Source: a virus. Taken from it: a stretch of 58,212 bases of DNA. The first letter of the stretch is position 1; every line of letters begins with the position of its first letter. The notes beneath the pieces were generated by a model that was not told the DNA's origin, ran no database searches, and was given only the letters and a program-made list of their open reading frames with translations. This document shows positions 24,363 through 34,900 of the stretch, piece by piece. The DNA lies in IMG/VR virus record IMGVR_UViG_3300030103_003525, positions 1 to 58,212 of that record; one strand, 5' to 3'. Made by a program: the position numbers and the translations under genes.

Positions 24363-24739
24363 AAAAAACAGAAGATTATATTAAAGAAGTAGCAGAAGAA
24401 ATTATATCTTTATTGCTAAAGAAGAATAAGGCTTATGGGGATACAGCCAATAAACCTCCCCAAATATTTTCAAAGCTTTCACCAAAAGAAGCTATATTAG
24501 CTAGGCTAGACGATAAGTTAAGCCGAATTAAAACAGTAGGGTTAAATGATAAGACTGAAGACACTATGCTTGATCTTATAGGCTACCTTATTTTATATCG
24601 AGTTCAATTAAGAAAAGAACAACACACCAATGACACAAGTAACACTATTCAAGAACATAAAGGAGACGGACAACCCGATATACGTAGATATTCCTACAGC
24701 ACTGGAGAGGATACGAACTGGGTCTCGACATCGACTTAA
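24359..24739 (+). CDS. Nmad1/DUF1599-like protein
   Basis: This 126-residue protein carries the pattern LLLKKNKAYGDTANKPPQIF, LARLDDKLSRI and KTEDTMLDLIGYLILYRVQL. It matches the DUF1599 (nucleotide-modification-associated, all-alpha MazG-like) family. The family is linked to phage nucleotide metabolism, and acidic residues in such folds bind metal and nucleotide. The family-like part ends near residue 83. The remaining 40 residues are encoded in a 110-nt overlap with the primase-helicase frame and look unstructured. Confidence 0.7.
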   Translation: MKKTEDYIKEVAEEIISLLLKKNKAYGDTANKPPQIFSKLSPKEAILARLDDKLSRIKTVGLNDKTEDTMLDLIGYLILYRVQLRKEQHTNDTSNTIQEHKGDGQPDIRRYSYSTGEDTNWVSTST

Positions 24740-26438
24740 GATACAGAAGATAAGAGAGGGGCATAAGGAGGAGAAAAAAGAACTACCCATTGCCCTTTGG
24801 TCTGGAAAGTTTAAAGACAGAAAAGATGAGTCGTTATCAGAGCATAGCGGACTTATAGTATTAGACTTTGATCATATAGAAGTTATTGGCAGCAAGAGCA
24901 TATTAGCTACCGATGAATATGTTTATGCCTGTTGGATATCACCATCGGGTGAAGGCTTAAAGGCTTTAGTTAAAGTTAATAGTCCGTCTAACCATAGAGA
25001 TCATTTCCGTGCATTACAAGCATATTTTGACAGAACATATGGGCTAGAAGTTGACCCCTCTGGAATCAACGAATCAAGAGCTTGTTTTGAAAGCTATGAT
25101 AAGGATATAGTAATCAAAGAAGCTTCATCTGTTTTTACTAAACTAATATCCGAAAAAGCATTAAGTCAAAAAGCTGAACATAAAGAAACATATACCGACT
25201 ACAACAAGTTGGCTATTGTAAGCTCTATGCTTCGCAAGGCTGATGATGGAGAGAAACATTCTGTATTACTTAGAGCATCTATTCTTTGTGGTGGATATAT
25301 CTCTGCTGGAAGAATGGAAGAGGACGAGGCTATACGTATTCTTGAGAGAGAGTTGTCTAGGAGGGAGATTGACAGTCCAGAGGTGGCTAGAAACACAATC
25401 AGAGATGGCATAGAGAGAGGAAAAGCATTGCCTATAGGAGAGTTAATAAAAGGAGAAAGTCAGATAAAGCTAGAGATGCAGATCAATGATGGCGATATGT
25501 CTTTCGTTTCTTCTGATGATGAAGACTTTCGTTGGATACAAGATTTTATAGCAGGTAAATTAGAATTAGGCTTAGATACCGGTGATGAGTATTTAGATGA
25601 ATTCTTTAAATACAAAAGAGAATTCTTAGTTATAAATGGTATCAGTAATGTAGGTAAAACAACATTTGCATTGTATCTAATGGTTAATGTATCTATACGC
25701 CACGGATGGAAGTGGATAGTTTACTCTGCTGAGAATAAGACGGCAGCTATAAAAGCAAAGCTTATGTCATTTGCTGTTAATCTTCCATTAAGTGAGATGA
25801 GGAATTCTGAGATCAACGAGGCATATAAATGGGTTAATAAACACTTTAAAGTGGTAAGTAATAATCAAGTTTACAGCTATACAGACCTTATAGTCTTTGG
25901 AGAAAAGCTGTTGAGGCAGGGTAATTATGATGGGTTTTTTATTGATCCTTACAATGCTCTTAAGATAGAGATGAGTCAAGGTAACGCTTTGTCTACCCAC
26001 GAGTATCACTACGAAGCTGCTAGTGAACTTTTAACTTTCTCTAATAAACATACTATAGCTGTTTGGGTTAATGCTCACGCTGTTACGGAAGCACAAAGGA
26101 GAAAAGGCCCAGATGAATTGCCAATAGCTCCATATGCAGAGGACACTGAAGGCGGTGGCCGTACGGTGAATCGTAGCGATTGTTTTTTGACGTTTCACAG
26201 AAAAGTCCAGCACCCAGAATATGATATGCGAAGGACGATGGAGTTTCACGTTAGAAAGGTTCGGGAAACTGAAACAGGAGGTCAGCCAACAATGATAGAC
26301 AGTCCTGTGCTTTTTGAATTAGAGCAGTCTAACACTGCTTTTGTCAATAAAAAGACAAATAAACGCTTATTTGAGTCTATTTTAGCACAAAAAAACAAAA
26401 AAATGCAACTTCCATTAGGAGATGAGTCTGCTTTCTAA
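24630..26438 (+). CDS. Primase-helicase (BT4734/VirE-like N-terminus plus DnaB/RecA-type ATPase)
   Basis: This 602-residue replication protein has an N-terminal 170 residues matching the BT4734-like/VirE N domain, an archaeo-eukaryotic-primase relative: SGLIVLDFDH with paired Asp and ISPSGEGLKALVKV. A helical PriCT-like linker follows (about 190-275). The C-terminal half is a RecA-fold helicase: Walker A GISNVGKTTF near residue 337, Walker B-like GFFIDPYNAL near 433, and a VWVNAHAVTEAQR sensor segment near 475. It would unwind and prime phage DNA. It starts 110 nt inside the preceding gene. No phage DNA polymerase was found, so host polymerase is probably used. Confidence 0.82.
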   Translation: MTQVTLFKNIKETDNPIYVDIPTALERIRTGSRHRLKIQKIREGHKEEKKELPIALWSGKFKDRKDESLSEHSGLIVLDFDHIEVIGSKSILATDEYVYACWISPSGEGLKALVKVNSPSNHRDHFRALQAYFDRTYGLEVDPSGINESRACFESYDKDIVIKEASSVFTKLISEKALSQKAEHKETYTDYNKLAIVSSMLRKADDGEKHSVLLRASILCGGYISAGRMEEDEAIRILERELSRREIDSPEVARNTIRDGIERGKALPIGELIKGESQIKLEMQINDGDMSFVSSDDEDFRWIQDFIAGKLELGLDTGDEYLDEFFKYKREFLVINGISNVGKTTFALYLMVNVSIRHGWKWIVYSAENKTAAIKAKLMSFAVNLPLSEMRNSEINEAYKWVNKHFKVVSNNQVYSYTDLIVFGEKLLRQGNYDGFFIDPYNALKIEMSQGNALSTHEYHYEAASELLTFSNKHTIAVWVNAHAVTEAQRRKGPDELPIAPYAEDTEGGGRTVNRSDCFLTFHRKVQHPEYDMRRTMEFHVRKVRETETGGQPTMIDSPVLFELEQSNTAFVNKKTNKRLFESILAQKNKKMQLPLGDESAF

Positions 26439-26450
26439 TAACTTTACTAA

Positions 26451-26822
26451 ATGCTTGATTATAATGAAATCCAAATTAAATTACCAAAGCCCCCAAGCCT
26501 TAATCAATTTTATTCTGGAAGACACTGGACAGTCAGGTCGAAATTTAAAGAGTCGTATTGGAATGAAATTAAAGAGTCTCTTGATTCAATTGATCCGTTT
26601 ACTATGTTACGTTTTAGCATATACGTTCGCTATAACTGTAACTATGATGTGGATAATGCTATTATTTGTGCGAAATTTCTTGCTGATTATCTTAGAAAAA
26701 ATGGATATGTTAAGGATGATAGTCCTAGATACTTTTTCTCACAAAAAACGGAACACGACCAAGATGTAGAAAAGAATACCTTTGTAGCTAAGATCAAATG
26801 TTACGGATATCAAAAAATGTAA
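26451..26822 (+). CDS. RusA-like Holliday-junction resolvase
   Basis: This 123-residue protein has the RusA pattern: PPSLNQFYSGRHWTVR at the N-terminus, YDVDNAIICAKFLADYL with candidate metal-binding Asp residues, and GYVKDDSPRYF with the conserved paired Asp. RusA dimers cut four-way junctions made by recombination. It follows the primase-helicase by 12 nt and fits with the annealing protein and exonuclease upstream. A longer out-of-frame ORF across this region is a shadow. Confidence 0.82.
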   Translation: MLDYNEIQIKLPKPPSLNQFYSGRHWTVRSKFKESYWNEIKESLDSIDPFTMLRFSIYVRYNCNYDVDNAIICAKFLADYLRKNGYVKDDSPRYFFSQKTEHDQDVEKNTFVAKIKCYGYQKM

Positions 26823-26823
26823 T

Positions 26824-27039
26824 ATGAAAGAAAAAGAACTTAGCGATCTGTATCATAAAGCTACCGAAAGGATACATAAACTAACAACAAGCCTATACGA
26901 AGACTTACACACAATATCAGGTAAACCAAATGTTAGCACTGAAGAAATCGCAGCTATTACCAATAAGTATAGTAGGTGGTTCAGATCAGAGCTAGACTTC
27001 ATAAGATCAGCAATACAAGAGTATAAAGAACAGCAATGA
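26824..27039 (+). CDS. Small helical protein of unknown function
   Basis: This 71-residue protein is mostly helical (KELSDLYHKATERIHKLTTSL start region). It lies 1 nt after the RusA gene, and its stop overlaps the next start (ATGA). No motif was seen. Confidence 0.6.
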   Translation: MKEKELSDLYHKATERIHKLTTSLYEDLHTISGKPNVSTEEIAAITNKYSRWFRSELDFIRSAIQEYKEQQ

Positions 27040-27440
27040 TACACAATGAGAAGGAACTTTTTGATTTGATAAAAAAGAATATTATTCCAGATCTAAAGAA
27101 GTGCGAAGACCAAATGTCAAAGTATGATTGCTATTCTAAAGAACATAATATAGATATAGAATTAAAATGTCGAAGAACTCATTATGATGATCTGTTAATA
27201 GAAAGGATTAAGTATAATGCTTTAATTATGAGAGCAAAAAAGAACAACACAACAGCTATATACATAAACTCAACTCCAAAAGGTGTATGGTCATTTAAAG
27301 TGAATGATTTAAATTCGCCTTCTTGGGAGAACAGGTTTATGCCACAGACAACAGATTTTCATAAACAAAAAGATGTGTTAAAAGAAGTAGGTTACTATAA
27401 TATATCTGTTGGCAAAAACTTAACTAATATTTTAATATGA
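27036..27440 (+). CDS. Possible PD-(D/E)XK-fold nuclease-like protein
   Basis: This 134-residue protein has YDCYSKEHNIDIELKCRRTHYDDLLIE. The D...E-x-K arrangement in IDIELKCR, followed by a helix, is the usual core of PD-(D/E)XK nucleases and VRR-NUC-like phage enzymes. The C-terminal part has beta strands (TTAIYINSTPKGVWSFKVND). It could be a small structure-specific nuclease or an inactive relative. The motif is short and the call tentative. It overlaps both neighbours by 4 nt. Confidence 0.5.
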   Translation: MIHNEKELFDLIKKNIIPDLKKCEDQMSKYDCYSKEHNIDIELKCRRTHYDDLLIERIKYNALIMRAKKNNTTAIYINSTPKGVWSFKVNDLNSPSWENRFMPQTTDFHKQKDVLKEVGYYNISVGKNLTNILI

Positions 27441-27649
27441 AAGCAAACTACCATACTTGTAAAGGAAGAAAGCTTAGAATAGATAGGTTACTTCAGGAAG
27501 CCGCTAATCTTTTTACTGCTTGTGGTAAAGACTCAACGAAAGAAGAGAGATTAGAAGCTAAAGAAAAAGAGAAAGTTATTCTTAAGAAAATATCAGAAAT
27601 CGACCCAGTGTTCGCAGAAAGATGCGGATGGAAACCTAAATTAAATTAA
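27437..27649 (+). CDS. Small basic helical protein of unknown function
   Basis: This 70-residue Lys/Glu-rich protein (MKANYHTCKGRKLRIDRLL start) has a helix through KEERLEAKEKEKVILKKISEI. Its start overlaps the previous stop (ATGA). No family was recognised. Confidence 0.55.
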   Translation: MKANYHTCKGRKLRIDRLLQEAANLFTACGKDSTKEERLEAKEKEKVILKKISEIDPVFAERCGWKPKLN

Positions 27650-27654
27650 ATACA

Positions 27655-28131
27655 ATGAAACATACTCCACACTTATTTACAATGCCATTACTTTTAGAAG
27701 CAAAAGAAGCTTTTTTTGGCCCGAATGCAAGAATATCAAGGCATAGAAGAAACGTACTTATGCGTATGGCTTTTTCAAATGCCTTTCTTCCAAGAGCTAC
27801 AAAAACTAATATTGCTTCTGTTCTTAATAAAAACCACGCTACGATTGTTCACTATGCTAAAGGACACGAATGGCATTTAAAGTATTACCCTGAATATACA
27901 GACTTATACAATCTAGCAAAAGAAATATTTAGAAGATACGACATTCCTAAAATCTCTGAAAAAGAATTTAATGGTATAGACAATACTGCTTTATTAAATC
28001 AACTTGTTGAATTAAAAGATAAATTACATAAAAAAGATGTAGTTATAAAAAAGCAAGAAAAAGAGCTAAATACACTTAGGGTATATTATAGAAATGCTGA
28101 ACAGGCCAGAAAACTATTTCCTAGTATTTGA
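27655..28131 (+). CDS. DnaA domain-IV-like DNA-binding protein
   Basis: This 158-residue protein resembles the DnaA C-terminal DNA-binding domain. A helix-turn-helix spans about residues 36-72 (RHRRNVLMRMAFSN..., TNIASVLNKNHATIVHYAKGH), matching the DnaA pattern of IGxxxNRDHSTVxHA. There is no AAA+ ATPase. The C-terminal third is a coiled coil (QLVELKDKLHKKDVVIKKQ) that may dimerise. Such stand-alone domains may recognise a phage origin or act as regulators. It is the last plus-strand gene and meets the minus-strand genes tail to tail. Confidence 0.65.
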   Translation: MKHTPHLFTMPLLLEAKEAFFGPNARISRHRRNVLMRMAFSNAFLPRATKTNIASVLNKNHATIVHYAKGHEWHLKYYPEYTDLYNLAKEIFRRYDIPKISEKEFNGIDNTALLNQLVELKDKLHKKDVVIKKQEKELNTLRVYYRNAEQARKLFPSI

Positions 28132-28197
28132 TTTATTAGGACACTCGCCATTCTTACATTTACATTCTACGGGACGAAGAGAACACCAACCCTTCAT
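28114..28197 (-). CDS. Tiny Cys-rich peptide (candidate)
   Basis: A 27-residue frame (MKGWCSLRPVECKCKNGECP start) has four Cys. It begins at an ATG overlapping the preceding TAA (TAATG), which supports coupled translation. It runs 18 nt into the 3' end of the convergent plus-strand gene. It may bind zinc; it could also be a chance frame. Confidence 0.3.
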   Translation of the reverse strand: MKGWCSLRPVECKCKNGECPNKSNTRK

Positions 28198-28328
28198 TAC
28201 GAACCACAAGCTTCGCAGTCATCTGGACTATCTACGCTACAGCTTGGTTGGTTCTTTTGTTCTAGGTCTATTAGCCAATTATCAAATTGATTTTCTGTCT
28301 TGTATTCTTTGTTATTTTCCTTGTCCAC
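28197..28328 (-). CDS. Tiny acidic Cys-containing protein (GTG start, candidate)
   Basis: A 43-residue frame (begins DKENNKEYKTENQF after the start) ends in CSVDSPDDCEACGS, a compact three-Cys cluster. It starts at GTG 28328 inside the end of the small basic protein gene. It is the middle of three stacked tiny minus-strand frames downstream of the spanin candidate. No family was recognised. Confidence 0.35.
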   Translation of the reverse strand: MDKENNKEYKTENQFDNWLIDLEQKNQPSCSVDSPDDCEACGS

Positions 28329-28449
28329 GATATTTTTTTTTATAGAGTTTTGATGTTTTTAGATTACTTGATTTAGATTTAGCAACCACACCGGGTCGCC
28401 TCACCTTCGCCTTTTTCTTAAAAAAGGTTTGAACTTGAAGTCTAGCCAT
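28312..28449 (-). CDS. Small basic conserved phage protein (YKKKYRGQGK type)
   Basis: A 45-residue, strongly basic frame starts MARLQVQTFFKKKAKVRRPG and ends YKKKYRGQGK. The pattern RPGVxAKxKxSxLKxSKxYKKxYRGQG recurs in small proteins of marine Bacteroidetes phages, so I believe it is real despite its size. It begins 3 nt after the spanin-candidate stop. It may bind DNA or another polyanion. Function unknown. Confidence 0.6.
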   Translation of the reverse strand: MARLQVQTFFKKKAKVRRPGVVAKSKSSNLKTSKLYKKKYRGQGK

Positions 28450-28452
28450 TAT

Positions 28453-28899
28453 TTAAAACTTAATTGATTTCCTAACTGTTAGTACGCCAATAGCTACTAG
28501 TAGTATACTGATGAATCCCCAAAAGGTATATCGCTGAACTCGCTGAAGTCTAGACTCCTTAAACACGAGTTTAGGAACAACAACGCTAACAGTGCGTACG
28601 ACAGTATCAGCATCACAACCGCCATCGATTATAAGGGTGTCGAAGCTCCGCATAATTTTGACTCGGAAGTTGTTCTTTACTATCTCCACGGTATCCGTGT
28701 TTGAGATGGTGACCGTATCCAATACAGCAGTCGGCTCTGTCACAACCGTGTCCGTGACAGTTATCGTCTTCTGTTGGAGGATCGATGGATCTAGTTTTAC
28801 TGCTCTTTGCAGATGCCAATTTGCTCCGCAACTGGGAAACAAAATTGTAGCAAAAAACAACGTAACGCATAGTAAGTATCTGTTAATTTTTAGGGTCAT
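28453..28899 (-). CDS. Candidate unimolecular spanin (lipoprotein with C-terminal membrane span)
   Basis: This 148-residue protein has an N-terminal signal (NRYLLCVTLFFATILFPSC) with Cys24 as a likely lipidated residue. A Thr/Val-rich, beta-type periplasmic segment spans about 40-110. One C-terminal membrane span lies at about 126-143 (FWGFISILLVAIGVLTV). Outer-membrane lipid at one end and inner-membrane anchor at the other is the topology of u-spanins such as T1 gp11, which fuse the two membranes in the last step of lysis. The lipobox (FPS before C) is loose but acceptable for Bacteroidetes. Alternative: a structural or superinfection-exclusion lipoprotein. Confidence 0.55.
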   Translation of the reverse strand: MTLKINRYLLCVTLFFATILFPSCGANWHLQRAVKLDPSILQQKTITVTDTVVTEPTAVLDTVTISNTDTVEIVKNNFRVKIMRSFDTLIIDGGCDADTVVRTVSVVVPKLVFKESRLQRVQRYTFWGFISILLVAIGVLTVRKSIKF

Positions 28900-28977
28900 A
28901 TTTATATAAAAAAGTAAGCACTTTAGTCGGGTAAAGTTACGTTTTATTATGTATAAATTTTTACCTTTTTTACAGCT

Positions 28978-31900
28978 TTAAGACCCTTCTCTTTCCCTTC
29001 TCATTTTCTCATAAAAATCATTCATAGTCTTACTGCTTTTGCCTGATCCTCTCTTTTTTGGCCCTTCAATTTGATAATTAGAATAATTAAGAAGTCTTAG
29101 TATTATCGTGCCAACGTCAGACTCAGAACCCAATTCTCCGTAATTATCAAAGAACTTAGCAATGGTTGGCATTGGCAGTCCCACTAATGTAGAAAGTTCA
29201 TAGTATGCGTCTCTATAAGCCTTTGCTTTTTTCTCTTCATCTTTTAAGTTGCCAGCTTTAACTAAATCTTTTACAACACCGTTTGCTATCTGAATAAGAC
29301 CGACTGTTTTTGCTTGGCTTCCAGCCCAAGGCTTATCTGTGAAGTAATCACCTACTGTTTGGACAACCTCTCCAATAATAAATAGAGCGTTTAAGTTGCC
29401 TATAACTCCAGCCCTTAGTAAATCTTCATCGTCATCATCTCTCCATCCTCTAAGGATACCGGGTAGCCCCATAGAAACATATTGAAACAACATTGGCATA
29501 AAGGCGTGGTACATAGCAAAAGTTCTTATGTTCTGACCCACAGTCCCCTTATAATCTTTACCGCTTATTGCTCTATAAAGGTTTCTTATCGCTATAATTT
29601 CTTTTCTTAAATATTGTTTTGGAGTAGTGAGGAACATATTCATAGCCCTTGTTAGTGGATCACCTGTTTGTAAATAATCCTTATCCTGTAAGTCTGCTGA
29701 CTGCTGAGTTCTTTTTGTATCCCTCTCAAATTTTTTAATTGCAATCTTAATCGCCTCTTGCTCTGATTTACCCTCTTTTAAAGCTTTGTCTTTATAATAA
29801 GAGTAGTTTGGTAAGCCACCAAGCATAATAGCACCCCTATCACCAATTTTAGTCGTGTACATTGCAAAATTAACAAGCCAATTTTTAGCTGGGCCAGATA
29901 GAAAATCTTTAACTCTTGAATTAGGAAGAAACTCTTTCATTCTTGAGTCAGAATAAGTTTCAATGGCCGTCATAATGCTTTGATTGTTTCTGTCTTTCAT
30001 ATAAACAGAATTCTCTGTAACCTCTTTCCAGACTTTCATCTGTTGTAGTTTGTTTTTAGCTGCATACTTTAGCCAGTTTCTAAAACCAATGTCATTAGCA
30101 TAGGTGAATGTAGAGGTTAGCTGTTTTATTGTAATGACTGGACTTAACGCAAGCCTAGAAATAATAAATGCATTATTCATTCCGTTTATAACCTTTGCCT
30201 TAATCCCTGACTGTTGGCCTCTAGAAGCTATCTTTTGTATCATATCCTTAATAAAGGAGTATATTTCTTTACCGTGTATGTCTTCAATTGAAGATTTTAT
30301 ATACTTATTAGAAAAGAATTTATCTAGATCTCTAACTACTTCACCGTAAGCAGCAAAGTATTCCATATCATTAATGTACGTATTTAAAACGTCCATCTGA
30401 TTCATAGCTTTAATTGCAGACCTGCTGTTTTGACGAACCTTAGTAGCTCCAGCTCCAACAGCTGTTTTATACATATTCCCTTGTCCTAACAAATTAATTA
30501 TGTCAAGATCACTTTCTTGAGTTCCTTCTCTGTATACTGTACCTGCATAAAATTCACTCCACGGCAAATCAGTTCTATAAAGTTTTTTATAAACCCTGTT
30601 GTATTCTTCATATAGCTGAGGATATAAGACATCTACTTGCCAGTCGGCTAACGCTTTTACTTTAGGCTCTAGTTTTGCCTCAAGCTCTTTCATTACCCTG
30701 TCAGCATTTTGTTTATTAAGGTTTTGTTTTCTTTCTTTTTCTTCTGCGCTATCATTAGAGTTTATAACTTCAACACCCCACATTTCTGCATTTGCAAAAG
30801 AAGGTCTCAGTGCCGGGTCTTTATACATATTGTAGAAATAAGCTATTTCATCTTGACTAAGAGGCTCTAACATAACACCTTCTTGCAACTCAATACCTTG
30901 ATCTACTTGCTTTCTATTTAGTCTAGATACTTTTTTCCAATTTTTACCATAATTATCATAAAGAAATCCTGCGATCTGAGACTCAATTTCCATCATCCTC
31001 ATCTTAAATCTGATAGAAGCTTCATCTACTTTATCGGTAAACATTTCATTTAGTCTACCACCAAACATTTCACCGGGAAGTTTATCGATTCTTTCCATTA
31101 AACCATCCATCGCTTCAGATGATCCAAAAACAAAATTGTCAAACCTGCTAAATAAACCAGAGAAGAAACGCCTTACAACGTTTTGAGTCATTCTCCTTCT
31201 TTTCTCATCACCTTTTCTTTGTTTTCTTTTCTTGTTTAGTTCATTCTTAACATTTGGATCTGACATATCTATGTATTCACCAGTAATAGCCTCATTTCCT
31301 GCCTCAAGTTGTGCAAGATATGACTGATGGCTTTCAAGCAACTCTTGTTGTAGTAAAGACTTACCAAACGTAATCATCTCTCCAAGTGTAGAATAAATAG
31401 CGTCTAGTTCTGAAACTTTTTTAGGGTTATCGTTTTCTATCTGAATAGAATTATTGTACTTCATTGCTAACTCAAGGTCAACCATCTCTTCTCTCTGCTC
31501 AACTGTTTGTTCAATCTCTTGAGATAATTCGTTTATTCTTTTAAGAAGTGACTCATTGAACTGACCTATTTCTTCTGGAGTTGCTTTAGATCCAAGTAAA
31601 TTTGATTTTATTCTATCTATTCTTTTTCTAACAGCATCACTTATTTTCTTTGGCTTTAATCGTCCGTTTTCAACTACTTGATAAGTGCCATTTAAAACAC
31701 CATCTATATTTCTCTTTAGTGCTTTAATGTTTGTCTTAATCACAAAGGAAGTTACCTCATCTAATATGTTATTAATGTTTCCTTCAGTTGCTGCATTTAC
31801 TTTATCAATTAACTGAATTACATTTCCTTTAGTGTATATTTCTTTAGGTAAAGCTTTACGAATAAAATTTCTTACTTCTGTCTTAATCTTTTGTAAACTC

Positions 31901-34900
31901 CTTGCTCCCTTTGTTCTTTCACGAAGAGCTAATCTAGCTTGAGAAATTTTACTAGTTAAGTTTTGAGAAGGTCGAATTCCTACAGAGCTTTGCATATCAC
32001 TAAGCATTCTTGCTTGTTGTGTAGATATAGCTTTAGTTTTTGCATCAGCTGCATTTTTATATTCAGGTTGTTTTTCTAAAAACTCTACAGTCTTGTCAAG
32101 TATTTCTTGCTCAGTAAGAATAGGAGGCTTTGAATCATTAATCTCAGTTTGCTTTTGAGCATAATCTTGAATTTCTTTTTCAATTTTTGCTTTAAGTTTA
32201 ATGACCTCTTCGCTCATCTCAACAAACTCTACACCTTCTTCTTTTTTTATTTGTTCAATGTACTTTTTGTTATTTTTAAGCTCTTCTTGCTTTTTCTTTC
32301 TAAACTTGCTTATCTTTTTCTTAAGCTCAGTGGGTGTTAATTGATCTCTTTTTGCGTTTTCTTGAATAAGTTTTTCTCTAAAAGCTCTTATTCTGTTAAA
32401 CAATTTTAATCCTGCTTGCGCTCCACCATCTATATCACCAAAACTTTTTGGCATTGAGTCAAATACATCTATATTAATTGACATCAAGCTGTTTACAAGC
32501 TTTGCAGGAAATTTCTGTACCCTTACTAGGTAGTCTTTTATTACAGCGTCTCTGAAGTTGTTACGCCTAGCTTCCAAAATGTAAGACTCAATATTTTTTT
32601 GTTCTCTTCCTGTTATTTTTTGTTGACGAGCTTGCTGAGCTTTTGTTACAACAACTCCAGCCTTGCCAAATGTGTTATTTTTAGTCACAACAGCTCCAGT
32701 TCCTAGTAACTCTTGAACATAATCTACAAGCTCGTTACCATCAAAACCTTTTTGATATACATCTATAACTTTTCCTTTTTGTTTTCTTTTAACAATATAA
32801 CTTTTTTCTTCTGGCCCTTTTTCAAAGTTTTTAGTATTGCTTATGTCTCCTTTAAATCCTCTTGAGCTTATTATTGCTGTTCCCCCTTCGTTAAGTTTAG
32901 AAAAAATATCTTGAACTATAAAATCTCTGACATCTTTAGGAACTACATTCACTACATTGAGAGACACTACAGCATCATACTTTTTATTTATTTCTTTAGC
33001 ACTAGTGTAAGTGGGACTTGCTTTACCTTCCCATCTTTCAGTATTGAGTTCAAAAGAATCAACCTTACGCCCTAATCGTTTTGACATAACGTCTGTTCCA
33101 AGCCCAAGACCTGCCCCATAATCTAAGACATCTCCTTCAATATCAAATCCATTTATTATGTTGGCTGCTGTTGCGTAACTACCTCCAGTGGTTGCTACTT
33201 GCGTAGTGCCAGAAGCTTTAGATAAACCATCGTCTATTTTTTGTTGTCTAGCTTTAAAAGATATAGTAGGGTCTCCAGATAAATCAATTTCTTTAGGGAT
33301 TTTTGCTTCATATTGGCCGCCCATAGCTGAACGAGAAGCAGTTGTCTTGGATCTCTTTCCTATAGGTGTTTGATTTGCTTTTGGAGATTCAGGTTTAGAT
33401 TTTGGAAATACTTTTCTTACATCAACCGCATTATTAAATATCATTATTGGCTCACCTTGTAATACAAATGGGTATGAAGGATGAAAATTAGGATCACCTT
33501 CTCTTATCTCTAATATTTCAGCGTTCTTTTTAAATTGTATAGCAGAAACAATATCTCCATATCCTACTTTAGTTAGTGATGGATCGTTTACATAATCTAA
33601 TACACCCACATCACTTTTTGAAGTTTTATTAAGTGGTGGTATACCAAATTTTTTTAATGATTCTGCACTAAAAAATTGAGAAACAAAACTACCTCTCTGC
33701 TCATAGCTAAACCTATTACTACCTTCAGCTTGAGGCATTAATGTATTTTCAAATGGCATCAATGTATTTAATTGTTCTAGACTTGTAATTTCTGTAGGCA
33801 GACCAAGAGATTTTAACTTAGCTGCTTGTTTACCTACTTTTAATTTTGAATTTACATAAGATAGTAGCTCTTTTGGGTTTGCCCCTTTGTTAATTGCGTG
33901 AGTAATTTCGGCATTTAAGTATTGAAACATTCTAAAGCTCCCTGTAATTCCTTTATTGTCTTGCGACATCACTAATCCAACACCATCAGTATTGTCTATT
34001 TTGTTTTTTAACTTAGTAGCACTTTCCATATTAGTGGCTGCCCATCCAAGACCACTATTGTTGCCGTATGGATATAAAAATCCTCCAAAAAAATTAAATT
34101 TTAATCCAGTAGGGCTTTCTATCTCTCCATAAGTCGCCTTGTCACCAGCAAAAACAAATGCGTCTGCTCCAGATATATCATTTATTGAACCACGCTTTAT
34201 GGCACTAATGTCTATACCACCTCTATTGATTTGATATTTTTGTTGTCTTACCTCTAAGTCAATTGAAGGGCCGTCATCCTCTACATTTTCAGGAATAACT
34301 CCTTCAGCTCCTTCCACAACCTCTCCTTGTTCTAAAGATTGAATATCTGATTCTTCAATAACCTCACCCTTTTTGGTTTTTCTTGATATTACATTTAACA
34401 GATCTATAACATCAGCATCTTCTTTGCCAAAATCAACACCTATATCTATACCAAACTTCCTAGCTATACTCTTTAAAAATTCAACTATTACATTTTTAGA
34501 TGGTTTATCTAACTGTCTATATTCAGAAGAAAGAATTCCAACTAATTCAGCCAATCTCTCTTCGTTTTGGAATTGCCCTTCGTACTGTTTAGCAAACGCT
34601 TCAATACGCTTACTTAACTCGCTGTTTTTAGGAAGTGCCTTTTGAACAGATAAAACCATTCTTTCCGCTGCTTTTGCTATAGCCGGGTCAGTCTTGACCT
34701 TTTCCATTAAAACTGCGTGAAATATTTCGTGAGGAACAGTAGTGTTTGTAGCCTTAGAAAGATTAATATGAATAGTTGTGTTTTCAGGATTATATTCTGC
34801 ACGACCTTCACCAAGTTTAGCGTATTTTAAATATTGATCGTTTGTCTTATGCAATACAATCTTAACGTTAGGCAAAATTTTAGATATCGCCTTTGCTCCT

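Noticed and set aside
26422-26769. 115-codon frame overlapping the RusA-like gene
   Set aside because: It lies in another frame, while the RusA frame shows clear family motifs.
28903-28977. Weak hairpin ACTTTA/TAAAGT as a terminator after the polyvalent gene
   Set aside because: Only 6 AT-rich base pairs. A T-rich tract follows at a distance, so I did not call it.
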